Below are positions 45,461-53,334 of a stretch of DNA of 64,000 nt, piece by piece. The notes under the pieces are model-generated. The model worked only from the letters and a program-made list of their open reading frames with translations, was not told the origin of the DNA and did no database searches. A program made the translations under genes and the position numbers. This DNA comes from Actinocatenispora sp963805605 (lineage in GTDB: Bacteria > Actinomycetota > Actinomycetes > Mycobacteriales > Micromonosporaceae): positions 2,232,001 to 2,296,000 of the forward strand of contig CAWDUX010000002.1 in assembly GCA_963805605.1 (NCBI GenBank), given 5' to 3'. The first letter of the stretch is position 1. Every line of letters begins with the position of its first letter.

Positions 45461-45856
45461 TCAGTTGCGGACATCGGCGCCGCCGTTCCCGAGCGCCGCG
45501 CCGTGCGGACGGTAGCTGCCGAGCAGGCCGTCGTCGGGGCTGAACCCGTACGCATCGGTGATGAGCCGCGCCGGCCAGCGGACCGGGCCGTCGGGGCGCA
45601 GTACGCCGAGCGGTTCGTGCCGGCCGAACATCCGCACGATCCGGTCGAGGCTCTGGAACGTGCCGACCGTGTGCCGCCCGGTCTCCATGTCGCGCTGGAT
45701 CAGGTACGCGCGCCCGAAGCACTCGACGACCCACCCGAACGCGTCATCGACGTGCAACAACGCCGCGTCCGCCACCTCATCGCTCGGATACAGCCCACTC
45801 ACCTGCGGCAACCCGCTCCGGCCCGACGCCGTGAACGCTGCCTGTTCGATGGTCAC
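45461..45856 (-). CDS. Hypothetical protein next to the XRE/DUF397 group
   Basis: A 131-aa soluble protein, unrecognised. The middle (DEVADAALLHVDDAFGWVVE, AYLIQRDMETGRHTVGTFQS) suggests a compact alpha/beta fold. Start: GTG 45856 with GGGGA upstream. It is divergent from an XRE regulator with 138 bp between them, so it is probably under that regulator's control. Confidence 0.62.
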   Translation of the reverse strand: MTIEQAAFTASGRSGLPQVSGLYPSDEVADAALLHVDDAFGWVVECFGRAYLIQRDMETGRHTVGTFQSLDRIVRMFGRHEPLGVLRPDGPVRWPARLITDAYGFSPDDGLLGSYRPHGAALGNGGADVRN

Positions 45857-45994
45857 ACTCGTCCCCTTTGCGGCAGAAGTTACTACTCACTGCACTTGAC
45901 GGCGTGCACTCTGCCAGCAAACAGCTTGATATGCAACTCCCAAGTCAATGTGTCCAAGCTTGATGTCCTACGGCATTGATGGCAGGATCTGAGC

Positions 45995-46849
45995 ATGGTC
46001 AACCACTACTCCGCGCGAGCGCGACGCGTCGGGCTGGCGCTGAACCACTTCCGCCTGCAGGCGGGGATGACGCTTGACCAGGCTGCTCAGGAGATCAGCT
46101 CAACGAAATCCACGATCTCGCGGATGGAGCACGGCAAGGCTCTCCCCCGCCCAGCGGTGATCCGAGCCCTGCTCATGAGCTACGGAGTCCAGGGCGACGA
46201 GCTCGCAGCCCTCACCGAGCTGGCGAAGAAGGCCAACGAGCCAGGGTGGTGGCGCTCGTACGCCGATGTCCTACCGACCCCGCACGTCGACAACATCGCG
46301 TTGGAGGCGGAAGCAACCGTGATCTCGGTCTTCGAGCCTTCCTCCGTACCCGGTCTACTGCAGACTCCCGCTTACATCCGCTCGGTCATGCGCGACGGCG
46401 TGCACTCACTACAGGACGACGAGATCGAGCGGCGGGTGGAAGCGAGGTTGGAGCGGCAGAAGCGCTTGACGGACGCCGACGCAGTTCAGTACTGCGCGAT
46501 TCTCGATGAGGCCGTCCTCCGGCATCCGGTCGGCGGCCGAGCCGTGATGGGGGAGCAGTTGGCACACGTACTCAAGACTGCCGAGCTGCGGAACGTCATC
46601 GTGCAGGTAGTGCCGTTCTGCGAGACGGCGCACCCTGGGCTGCAGGGCTCGGTGAGCGTGCTGGAGTTCGCCGACGCGGAAGATCCACACATCGCAGTGC
46701 TGGAGACGGCTGCCGGCGACATGATCCTGCACAAGCCTTACGAAGTAAGGGATTGCGAGAAGATCATGAATCGCCTTCGATCGGTGGCGCTCGATCCCGA
46801 CGCCTCCCGGACTAGGATTGCCGCGACCCTGGAGGCCGAGTACCAGTAA
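45995..46849 (+). CDS. XRE-family regulator with DUF5753 domain
   Basis: A 284-aa protein. The N-terminal helix-turn-helix is GMTLDQAAQEISSTKSTISR. The C-terminal DUF5753 domain has the signature VFEPSSVPGLLQTPAYIRSV and ends ...DASRTRIAATLEAEY. These regulators pair with small DUF397 proteins, and here two follow directly. In streptomycetes similar pairs (BldB/WhiJ-like) act in development. Start ATG 45995. Confidence 0.9.
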   Translation: MVNHYSARARRVGLALNHFRLQAGMTLDQAAQEISSTKSTISRMEHGKALPRPAVIRALLMSYGVQGDELAALTELAKKANEPGWWRSYADVLPTPHVDNIALEAEATVISVFEPSSVPGLLQTPAYIRSVMRDGVHSLQDDEIERRVEARLERQKRLTDADAVQYCAILDEAVLRHPVGGRAVMGEQLAHVLKTAELRNVIVQVVPFCETAHPGLQGSVSVLEFADAEDPHIAVLETAAGDMILHKPYEVRDCEKIMNRLRSVALDPDASRTRIAATLEAEYQ

Positions 46850-46862
46850 GAGGTGTCCCACC

Positions 46863-47069
46863 ATGGCTGCGCCCGATGTCTCAGAAAATGTATGGCGCAA
46901 GAGCAGTCGGAGTGGACAGAACGGCAGCTGCGTGGAGGTCGCCACAGATGGTGGAATGGTCAGGGTGCGGGACTCCAAAAACGCAGACGGACCACACCTG
47001 GTCGTCCGTGAGGCTCAGTGGACTGTCTTCGTCAATGCCGCCAGGAACGGCATAGGTGAACTAGCCTGA
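46863..47069 (+). CDS. DUF397 protein (first copy)
   Basis: A 68-aa protein with the DUF397 hallmarks VWRKSSRSGQNGSCVEVA, VRVRDSKNADGPHLVV and QWTVFVNAA. It starts 13 bp after the XRE regulator. DUF397 proteins work with their paired XRE regulator, perhaps as antagonists. Confidence 0.9.
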   Translation: MAAPDVSENVWRKSSRSGQNGSCVEVATDGGMVRVRDSKNADGPHLVVREAQWTVFVNAARNGIGELA

Positions 47070-47106
47070 TTGCAGCCTGATGACCTTGGTTTTTGGGAGC
47101 GTCGCG

Positions 47107-47295
47107 ATGTCTACATTCGACCTGTCCGAACTTGTGTGGCGTAAGAGTTCCCGCAGCGGCCAACAGAGCATGTGCGTGGAGGTTGCGGCGGGGCCTGGGG
47201 TGGTCGGGGTACGGGACTCCAAGGACCCGCAGGGGCCGTACCTGGCGGTGAGCGCCGAGCAGTGGTCCGCCTTCCTGGAGGTTGTACGCCGCTGA
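47107..47295 (+). CDS. DUF397 protein (second copy)
   Basis: A 62-aa paralogue of the preceding gene: LVWRKSSRSGQQSMCVEVAA, VGVRDSKDPQGPYLAV, QWSAFLEVVR. The ATG at 47107 has GGGAGC upstream. One XRE regulator therefore has two possible partners. Confidence 0.9.
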   Translation: MSTFDLSELVWRKSSRSGQQSMCVEVAAGPGVVGVRDSKDPQGPYLAVSAEQWSAFLEVVRR

Positions 47296-47323
47296 ACGTG
47301 CCCAGTGCTGGCATGCTGCGGGG

Positions 47324-47812
47324 ATGGCAGGTATGCGGCAACTGGCGGTACTGCGGCACGCCAAGGCGGCCTGGCCCGAAGGGGTGCCCGACGTCGAGCG
47401 ACCGCTGGCCGACCGCGGTCGGCGCGACGCCGCGGCGTTGGGCCGCTGGCTGCCCGACCATCTTCCCGGCCTCGATCTCGTACTCTGCTCGTCGGCGACC
47501 CGGGCCCGGCAGACCTGGCAGCTCGCCGCCGACGAACTGACCGAACCGCCGCCGGACGCCCTCGAACCTCGGCTGTACGCGGCGCCGGCCGCACGGCTGC
47601 TGGAACTCGCCCGCGCCCTGCCACCCACGCTCACGACCGCGATGCTGGTAGGCCACAACCCTGGCCTCGCGGAGTTCGTCGGGCTGCTCACCGGCGACTG
47701 GTACGAGCTGAAGACCTGCACGGTCGCCGTACTGGAGCTCGACGGCGACTGGTCCGCCCTGGCCGAGGTCGGCGCCCGGCTGGCGTCGCTGGACACCGTA
47801 CGGGCCGGGTAG
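47324..47812 (+). CDS. SixA-type histidine phosphatase
   Basis: A 162-aa phosphohistidine phosphatase-like protein. The catalytic motif is LAVLRHAKAAWP (RHA with the phospho-accepting His), CSSATRARQTW supplies an Arg, and MLVGHNPGLAEFVGLL supplies the second His. ATG 47324 is used; ATG 47333 (MRQLAVLRHAK) is closer to the usual family start. It is followed after 7 bp by the cupin gene. Confidence 0.88.
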   Translation: MAGMRQLAVLRHAKAAWPEGVPDVERPLADRGRRDAAALGRWLPDHLPGLDLVLCSSATRARQTWQLAADELTEPPPDALEPRLYAAPAARLLELARALPPTLTTAMLVGHNPGLAEFVGLLTGDWYELKTCTVAVLELDGDWSALAEVGARLASLDTVRAG

Positions 47813-47819
47813 GCCGGGC

Positions 47820-48380
47820 ATGGACGATCTGGTACGCCTGCTGAACCTGCGCCCGCACCCGGAGGGCGGCTGGTACACCGAGACGTGGCGGGCCGGCCCG
47901 TCCGCCACCCCGCCCGGCTACCCGGGCGAGCGCGCCGCCGCCACCGGCATCTACTTCCTGCTGCGGCCGGGCGAGGAGTCGCGGTGGCACACCGTACGGT
48001 CCGACGAACTGTGGCTGTGGCACCGGGGCGGCCCGCTGGCCCTCACCCTCGGCGGCAACGGCACCGAACCGGCGGCGGCCGAGACCGTACTGCTCGGTCC
48101 CGACATCGCAGCAGGTCAACGCCCGCAGATCCGGGTACCCGGCGGTGTCTGGCAGTCCGCCCACCCGGCCGCCGACGCCGAGGTACTGGTCAGCTGCATC
48201 GTCGCCCCCGGCTTCGACTTCGCCGACTTCACGCCTCCGGTAGGAGAGCTGGTCAGATCCCTGCGGCGACTCGTCGCAGTGTCTCGTACACCGAGCTGCG
48301 GTGCTCGATCAGCGCCACAATCACGGCGGTGCCGTCGTCATCGATCCGATACACCGCCCGCATCACCTGGCGCACCTTGA
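47820..48380 (+). CDS. DUF985 cupin protein with altered C-terminus
   Basis: A 186-aa cupin-fold protein: LNLRPHPEGGWYTETWRA, ATGIYFLLRPGEESRWHTV, DELWLWHRGGPLALTL, PGGVWQSAHP. Related to YML079w-like sugar-epimerase-type cupins; function unknown. The family normally ends soon after VAPGFDFADFT. Here about 45 extra residues, rich in Arg and Ser, follow, and they lie exactly over the convergent toxin gene. The native stop seems to have been lost when that module came in. Confidence 0.82.
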   Translation: MDDLVRLLNLRPHPEGGWYTETWRAGPSATPPGYPGERAAATGIYFLLRPGEESRWHTVRSDELWLWHRGGPLALTLGGNGTEPAAAETVLLGPDIAAGQRPQIRVPGGVWQSAHPAADAEVLVSCIVAPGFDFADFTPPVGELVRSLRRLVAVSRTPSCGARSAPQSRRCRRHRSDTPPASPGAP

Positions 48381-48549
48381 TCCGCCACAGACCTGGGTAT
48401 CCGGTCAGTTCCCGGCTCCCGGCCGGGCGTGGGTCATCGGCGAGTTTGTCGATCTTGTCGAGAATCGCCCGTGCGAGACGACGGTCCGAGCGGGCGATCT
48501 TCTCCAGTTGCTTGTCGGCGGTGCGGGTGTACTTGACGCTGTAGGTCAC
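48253..48549 (-). CDS. RelE/ParE-type toxin
   Basis: A 98-aa toxin of the RelE superfamily: YSVKYTRTADKQLEKI, LADDPRPAGSRELTG, LWRIKVRQVMRAVYRIDDD, IVALIEHRSSVYE. It probably cleaves mRNA at ribosomes. The GTG start at 48549 overlaps the antitoxin TGA as GTGA. The last 128 bp overlap the cupin reading frame on the other strand. Confidence 0.9.
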   Translation of the reverse strand: MTYSVKYTRTADKQLEKIARSDRRLARAILDKIDKLADDPRPAGSRELTGYPGLWRIKVRQVMRAVYRIDDDGTAVIVALIEHRSSVYETLRRVAAGI

Positions 48550-48836
48550 AGGCCGAGCCGCTCCCGCAACTCGGCAGCAGACACGAGTGGCTCGTCGTGG
48601 TCACGCTCCATCGCCTCGGTTGCCTTGCGGGCGAGGATCTCATCCTCGACGATCTCCATGGCGGCCAGTGCCTCGGCCAGGAACTCTTCGGAGACCACGG
48701 CGGCGGCTGGCCGGTGTCCGCGACCGCGGGTGATGTGGGTGATCCGGCCGGCATATTGGGCGGCGCCGATGACGTCGGTGAAATTGGCGCGAGCGTCAGC
48801 GATCGACAGACTCTCGGGCAGGGCATCGGTACTCAT
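48546..48836 (-). CDS. Phd/YefM-type antitoxin
   Basis: A 96-aa antitoxin: LSIADARANFTDVIGAAQYA, RITHITRGRGHRPAAAVVSE (DNA-binding half), then a helical C-terminus (ALAAMEIVEDEILARKATEA) that would bind the toxin. ATG 48836 is the family-like start; the frame extends upstream without matching features. The probable operator lies just upstream. Confidence 0.9.
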   Translation of the reverse strand: MSTDALPESLSIADARANFTDVIGAAQYAGRITHITRGRGHRPAAAVVSEEFLAEALAAMEIVEDEILARKATEAMERDHDEPLVSAAELRERLGL

Positions 48837-48844
48837 GCCCTGAG

Positions 48845-48881
48845 TGTACATCTTGATTTTCTCAACAACTTGTACAAGTTG
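48845..48881. promoter_or_regulatory. YefM-like operator of the toxin-antitoxin module
   Basis: TGTACA occurs at 48845-48850 and again inside a perfect 16-bp palindrome CAACTTGTACAAGTTG (48866-48881). YefM-family antitoxins bind TGTACA palindromes in a long-plus-short pair, so this fits autorepression. The gap to the divergent thioredoxin/NHL gene is otherwise plain. Confidence 0.65.
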
Positions 48882-49003
48882 AATTCCAACTCCCTCGGGC
48901 CGGTGATTGCAGCTTTCGAGTGCCGGGTGTCCGTTGTTCGACGAGTTGTTCGAAGTGCCGGACGAGGTGGTCGCAGCGGCCTGGCTGTGGGCAGAATCGG
49001 GGC

Positions 49004-50874
49004 GTGGGGACGACATCGCAGCACGTACGGGCTCCTGAACTTCGCGGCCGTCGCTGGCTGAACACCGGCGGGCGTCCGCTGCGGCTGGCCGAGCTGCGCG
49101 GCCGCATCGTCCTGTTGGACTTCTGGACGTTCTGTTGCATCAACTGCCTGCATGTCCTGGACGAGCTGCGGCCGGTGGAGCAGAGGTACGCCGACTCGCT
49201 GGTGCTGATCGGGGTGCATTCGCCCAAGTTCGAGCACGAGAAGGACCCGGAGGCGGTGTCCGCCGCCGTCGAGCGCTACGGCGTCGAGCACCCTGTCCTC
49301 GACGACCCCGAGCTGATCTCCTGGCAGCAGTACGCCGCGCGGGCCTGGCCGACGCTGGCGGTGATCGACCCCGAGGGGTACGTGGTCGCCACCATGGCCG
49401 GTGAGGGCCACGCCGACGGGCTGGACCGGTTGATCGACGAGCTCATCGAGGAGCACACCGCCAAGGGCACGCTGCGACCCGGCGCCGGGCCGTACGTGCC
49501 GCCACCGCCACCGCCGACCGAGCTGCGCTTCCCGGGCAAGGCGCTCGCGCTGCCCGGCGGCACGCTGCTGGTCGCCGACTCGGCGCAGCACCGCCTGGTG
49601 GAGCTCACTGCGGACGGCGAGAAGGTACTGCGCCGGATCGGTACCGGCAGCCGTGGCCGCGCCGACGGGCCGGCCGGGCAGGCCAGTTTCAGCGAGCCGC
49701 AGGGCATGGCGCTGCTGCCGACGGACGTCGCCGAGCCGGGTCGGATACGACGTGGTGGTCGCCGACACCGTCAACCACCTGCTGCGCGGGGTACGGCTCG
49801 CCGACGGCGAGGTGCGCACGATCGCCGGCACCGGCCAGCCGTGGCGCAGTGTCGGTGCGGAGGACGGCGAGCGTGCCGCGCTGACCGCTGACCTGTCCTC
49901 GCCGTGGGACGTCGCCTGGTACACCGGCGAGCCGTGCCGGGGATCGTGGTGGCGATGGCCGGCATCCACCAACTCTGGTGGTTCGACCCGAGCGCGGCAC
50001 GGTCCGGGTGTACGCCGGCACCACCGTCGAGAGCCTGCGCGACGGTCCGGTCGCGCAGGCGTTGCTGGCGCAGCCGTCCGGGCTGTCCGCCGACGGCGCG
50101 CCGGCTCTGGCTGGCCGACAGCGAGACCTCCGCGCTGCGCTACGTCGAGGACGGCGAGCTGCACACCGCCGTCGGTCAGGGCCTGTTCGACTTCGGCCAC
50201 GTCGAGGGCGGGCGAGCCTGCGGCCGACGGCGGAGCGCCCGGGTCGCCGAAGGCGCCTGCTGCAGCACCCGCTCGGGGTGGCGGTCGCGCCGGACGGCAC
50301 GGTACTGGTCGCCGACACCTACAACGGTGCGGTCCGACGGTACGACCCGGGCACCGGGCAGCTGCGTACCGTCGCGTCCGGGCTGGCCGAACCCAGCGAC
50401 GTCGTACCGCCGGCGACGAGATCCTGGTGGTGGAGTCCGGCGCGCACCGGCTGACCCGTCCGCTGCTGTCCGAGTCGCCGGACGGCACCGTGCCCGGCAA
50501 CCGGTACCGCACCGAACGGCCGGCCAGCGCGCTCGCACCCGGCGAGATCACCCTGGACGTGGTGTACTCGGCGCCGCCGGGGATGAAGCTGGACGACACG
50601 TACGGGCCGTCCGACCCGGCTGGAGGTGTCCGCGTCCCCGCCGGAACTGCTGGTCGACGGCGCGGGGGTGGGCACCGACCTGTGCCGCCGGCTGGTGCTG
50701 TCCGACACCGTCGACGGCGGCGTACTGCAGGTCACCGCGCAGGCCGCGATCTGCGATTCGGAGGCGGAGAACCCGGCCTGCCACCTCACCCGGCAGGACT
50801 GGGGCGTCCCGGTCACCGTGACTGCCGGAGCGGAGACCCGGCTGCCGCTGATCCTGCGCGGCACCGACGCCTGA
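49004..50874 (+). pseudogene. Thioredoxin-NHL repeat protein broken by many single-base indels
   Basis: The first about 245 codons from GTG 49004 are intact: a thioredoxin-like domain with the redox motif WTFCCINCLHVLDEL and the start of NHL beta-propeller repeats (GKALALPGGTLLVADSAQHR). From about 49733 the protein can be followed only by switching frame, near 49733, 49930, 49990, 50100, 50205, 50265, 50405 and 50625. Pieces such as YDVVVADTVNHLLRGVRLAD, HPLGVAVAPDGTVLVADTYN and GDEILVVESGAHR are in different frames. Most breaks are an extra or missing C or G in a CC/GG run. Between breaks the codon use is normal, so the decay is very recent or reflects sequencing error. Confidence 0.85.
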
Positions 50875-50901
50875 GGCGTCCTGCGCGGCACCGACGCCTG
50901 A
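50852..50901 (+). repeat. 23-bp direct repeat, 27-bp period, at the gene end
   Basis: The sequence coding LRGTDA plus stop, 23 bp, occurs at 50852-50874 and again at 50879-50901, giving a duplicated gene end. Confidence 0.7.
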
Positions 50902-50910
50902 CGCGACGGC

Positions 50911-51660
50911 TCACCCCAGCGGGGTCAGCCGCACGCCGGCCTCGGTGAGCGCGCTGCGCAGCCGGCGGGCCAGATCGACCGCACCCGGGGTGTCGCCGTG
51001 CACGCAGAACGAGTCGACCAGCACCGGGATCACCGCGCCGTCCACCGCCACGACCTCACCCTCCAGCGCCATCCGCAGCGCGCGGCGTACCACCTCGTCC
51101 GGCTCGGTGACCAGGGCGCCCGACTCGCGGCGCGGCACCAGCGCGCCGGTCGGCGTGTAACCCCGGTCGGCGAAACCCTCCGACAGGACCCGCAGGCCCG
51201 CCTCCTCCGCCAGGCGCAGCAGCGCCGAGCCGGGCAGGCCCAGTACCGGAAGGTCCGGGTCGTACTCCCGGACCGCCCGGACCACCGCGCCGGCCTGCCC
51301 CTCGTCCCGCGCGGCGGTGTTGTACAGCGCTCCGTGCGGCTTGAGGTAGCGGACCTTCGTACCGGCCACCCGGCAGAACCCGTCCAGCGCGCCGAGCTGG
51401 TAGAGAACGTCGTCGCTCAGCTCGTCCGGCGCGTAGTCGATGTGCCGGCGGCCGAACCCGGCCAGATCCCGGTAGCCGACCTGGGCGCCGACCGACACCC
51501 GCCGCTCGGCGGCCAGCGCGCACACCTTCCGCATCGTCCCGGGTCCGCCGGCATGGAACCCGCACGCCACGTTCGCGCTGGTCACGATGGTCAGCAGGGC
51601 GTCGTCGTCGCCGACCTGCCAGGCCCCGAAACCCTCGCCGAGATCAGCGTTGAGATCCAC
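50911..51660 (-). CDS. pxpA: 5-oxoprolinase subunit PxpA (LamB/YcsF)
   Basis: A 249-aa subunit of the ATP-dependent 5-oxoprolinase that opens pyroglutamate to glutamate. Family motifs: DLNADLGEGFGAW, ANVACGFHAGGPGTM, VGAQVGYRDLAGFGRR, YLKPHGALYN, FADRGYTPTGALVPR, FCVHGDTPGAV. Start: GTG 51660, overlapping the end of pxpC by 17 bp. Last gene of the pxpB-pxpC-pxpA operon. Confidence 0.95.
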   Translation of the reverse strand: MDLNADLGEGFGAWQVGDDDALLTIVTSANVACGFHAGGPGTMRKVCALAAERRVSVGAQVGYRDLAGFGRRHIDYAPDELSDDVLYQLGALDGFCRVAGTKVRYLKPHGALYNTAARDEGQAGAVVRAVREYDPDLPVLGLPGSALLRLAEEAGLRVLSEGFADRGYTPTGALVPRRESGALVTEPDEVVRRALRMALEGEVVAVDGAVIPVLVDSFCVHGDTPGAVDLARRLRSALTEAGVRLTPLG

Positions 51661-52585
51661 CGGGTACGTCCTTCCACGTGTCGTCCGCCGGGGTGAACCG
51701 GACCGTAGTACCGGGGCGGGCCTGCGCGAGCAGCGCTACGTCGGCCGGGTGCAGTACCGCGATCACCGGGTACCCGCCGGTCGTCGGGTGGTCGGCCAGG
51801 AAGACCAGCGGTTGACCGTCGGCCGGGACCTGCACGGCGCCGAGCACGAGTCCTTCGCTGGGCAGCTCGGCGGTGACCGCCCGGGTCAGTTGCGGCCCGG
51901 TCAGCCGCGCGCCGACCCGGTTGCTGGTCGGTGAGACCGTGTACGGCCCGGCCAGGAACGCGGCAACCGCATCGGGGGTGAACCAGTCGACCCGGGGACC
52001 CGGGTACACCCGGACCGTACGGCCGGTGGCCCCGTCCACCGTGTCGCTGTGACGCCGGCCGCCGGGGGCCGGTTCGTCACCGCCCGGACCAGCGCCGCCC
52101 GGACCAGCGCCGCCCGGCTGTCCCACCGGCAGGGTGTCCCCGGCACGCAACGGCGACGGGCCGAGACCGGACAGCGTGTCGGTGGCCCGACTGCCCAGTA
52201 CCGGCGGCGCCGCGATACCGCCGGCCACCGCCAGATAGCTGCGCAGCCCGGTCTTCGCCGTACCGACCGCGAGCGTCGCCCCCGCCGGTACGGTGACCGC
52301 CACGTCGAAGCCGACCCTGGCGCCGTCCACCGTGACCGGGACGCTCGCCCCGGTCACCGCCACCGTCAGCGTCGTGTCGGCCCGCAGCGTCGCGCCGGAC
52401 AGGGTGAACTCCAGGCCGGCGGCCGACCCGTCATTGCCGACCAGCAGATTCGCCCGGCGTAACGCCGGTGCGTCCAGCGCACCCGAGCGCGGCACGCCGA
52501 GATGCGCCAGCCCCGGCCGACCCTGGTCCTGCACCGTGCTCAACGGGCCCGACCGTACGACGGTCAGGGTGACGTCGCCGCTCAT
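51644..52585 (-). CDS. pxpC: 5-oxoprolinase subunit PxpC (KipA-like)
   Basis: A 313-aa subunit: VRSGPLSTVQDQGRPGLAHL, GVPRSGALDAPALRRANLLV, LEFTLSGATLR, GLRSYLAVAGGI, SNRVGARLTGP, EGLVLGAVQVPADGQPLVFL and TGGYPVIAVL. A Gly/Pro-rich insert (GGAGPGGAGPGGDEPAPGG) interrupts the middle. Start ATG 52585 (MSGDVTLTV); ATG 52618 would add 11 residues. It is 49 bp behind pxpB. Confidence 0.93.
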   Translation of the reverse strand: MSGDVTLTVVRSGPLSTVQDQGRPGLAHLGVPRSGALDAPALRRANLLVGNDGSAAGLEFTLSGATLRADTTLTVAVTGASVPVTVDGARVGFDVAVTVPAGATLAVGTAKTGLRSYLAVAGGIAAPPVLGSRATDTLSGLGPSPLRAGDTLPVGQPGGAGPGGAGPGGDEPAPGGRRHSDTVDGATGRTVRVYPGPRVDWFTPDAVAAFLAGPYTVSPTSNRVGARLTGPQLTRAVTAELPSEGLVLGAVQVPADGQPLVFLADHPTTGGYPVIAVLHPADVALLAQARPGTTVRFTPADDTWKDVPGGSQR

Positions 52586-52634
52586 GGCCGCACCGCCGGC
52601 GCGCTCCGTACGGCCCATGGCTGCACCGACCCGC

Positions 52635-53255
52635 TCACGGCCGCACCGCCCGGAACCGGACCAGGGTGCCCGGCGACAGCAGTGCCGGCGGCTGTGCGGC
52701 AGGGTCGAACAGCGTGCGGTCGGTACGCCCGATCAGTTGCCAGCCGCCCGGCGACGGCGACGGGTAGATCCCCGAGTACTCGCCGGCCAGGCCGACCGAG
52801 CCGGTCGGTACGCGCGGGCGGGGGCTGGGCCGACGGGCCACGGCCAGCTCCCGCGGCAGCCCGGTCAAATACCCGAATCCGGGGGAGAAACCGCAGAACG
52901 CGACCCGGAACTCGGTGTCGGTATGGCGCTGCACGACCCCGTCGGTACTGGTCCGCCACAGCTCTGCGACGTCGGCCAGGTCGGGGCCGTTGTACACGCA
53001 GGGCACCTCGACGTTCGCCGTGCCGGTCGGCCCGGCACTGTCGGCGGCCGGTGTCCATCCGGCCAGCGCGCGCTCGATCGCGGCCGGGTCGTCGACCCCG
53101 TCGAGCAGGACGGTACGGGCTGCCGGTACGAGCTCGACGCAGGACAGCTCCCCGCTCTCCCGCCGCCGGGACAGCTCGGTGACCCACCCTGCGACCTCGT
53201 CGCCGTCCGCGCATTCCAGCAGCAGCGCGTCGGGGCCGGCCGGGTGTGTCCGCAT
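52635..53255 (-). CDS. pxpB: 5-oxoprolinase subunit PxpB (KipI-like)
   Basis: A 206-aa subunit: VEVPCVYNGPDLADVAEL, RVAFCGFSPGFGYLTGLP, PRPRVPTGSVGLAGEYSGIY, PGGWQLIGRTD. With PxpC it forms the carboxyltransferase-like part of 5-oxoprolinase. Start ATG 53255, where the family-like sequence begins. First gene of the operon. Confidence 0.93.
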   Translation of the reverse strand: MRTHPAGPDALLLECADGDEVAGWVTELSRRRESGELSCVELVPAARTVLLDGVDDPAAIERALAGWTPAADSAGPTGTANVEVPCVYNGPDLADVAELWRTSTDGVVQRHTDTEFRVAFCGFSPGFGYLTGLPRELAVARRPSPRPRVPTGSVGLAGEYSGIYPSPSPGGWQLIGRTDRTLFDPAAQPPALLSPGTLVRFRAVRP

Positions 53256-53334
53256 GGCCGCAACCCTAGAGGCTGTCCCCCGATCCCGCGTCCGCTGCAC
53301 CAGGCCCGATCGGCGCGTCGCGGGTGGCGGGCAC

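Noticed and set aside
49730..50640. Programmed frameshifting in the NHL protein
   Set aside because: Eight shifts in mixed directions without slippery sequences cannot be programmed; decay or sequencing error is simpler.
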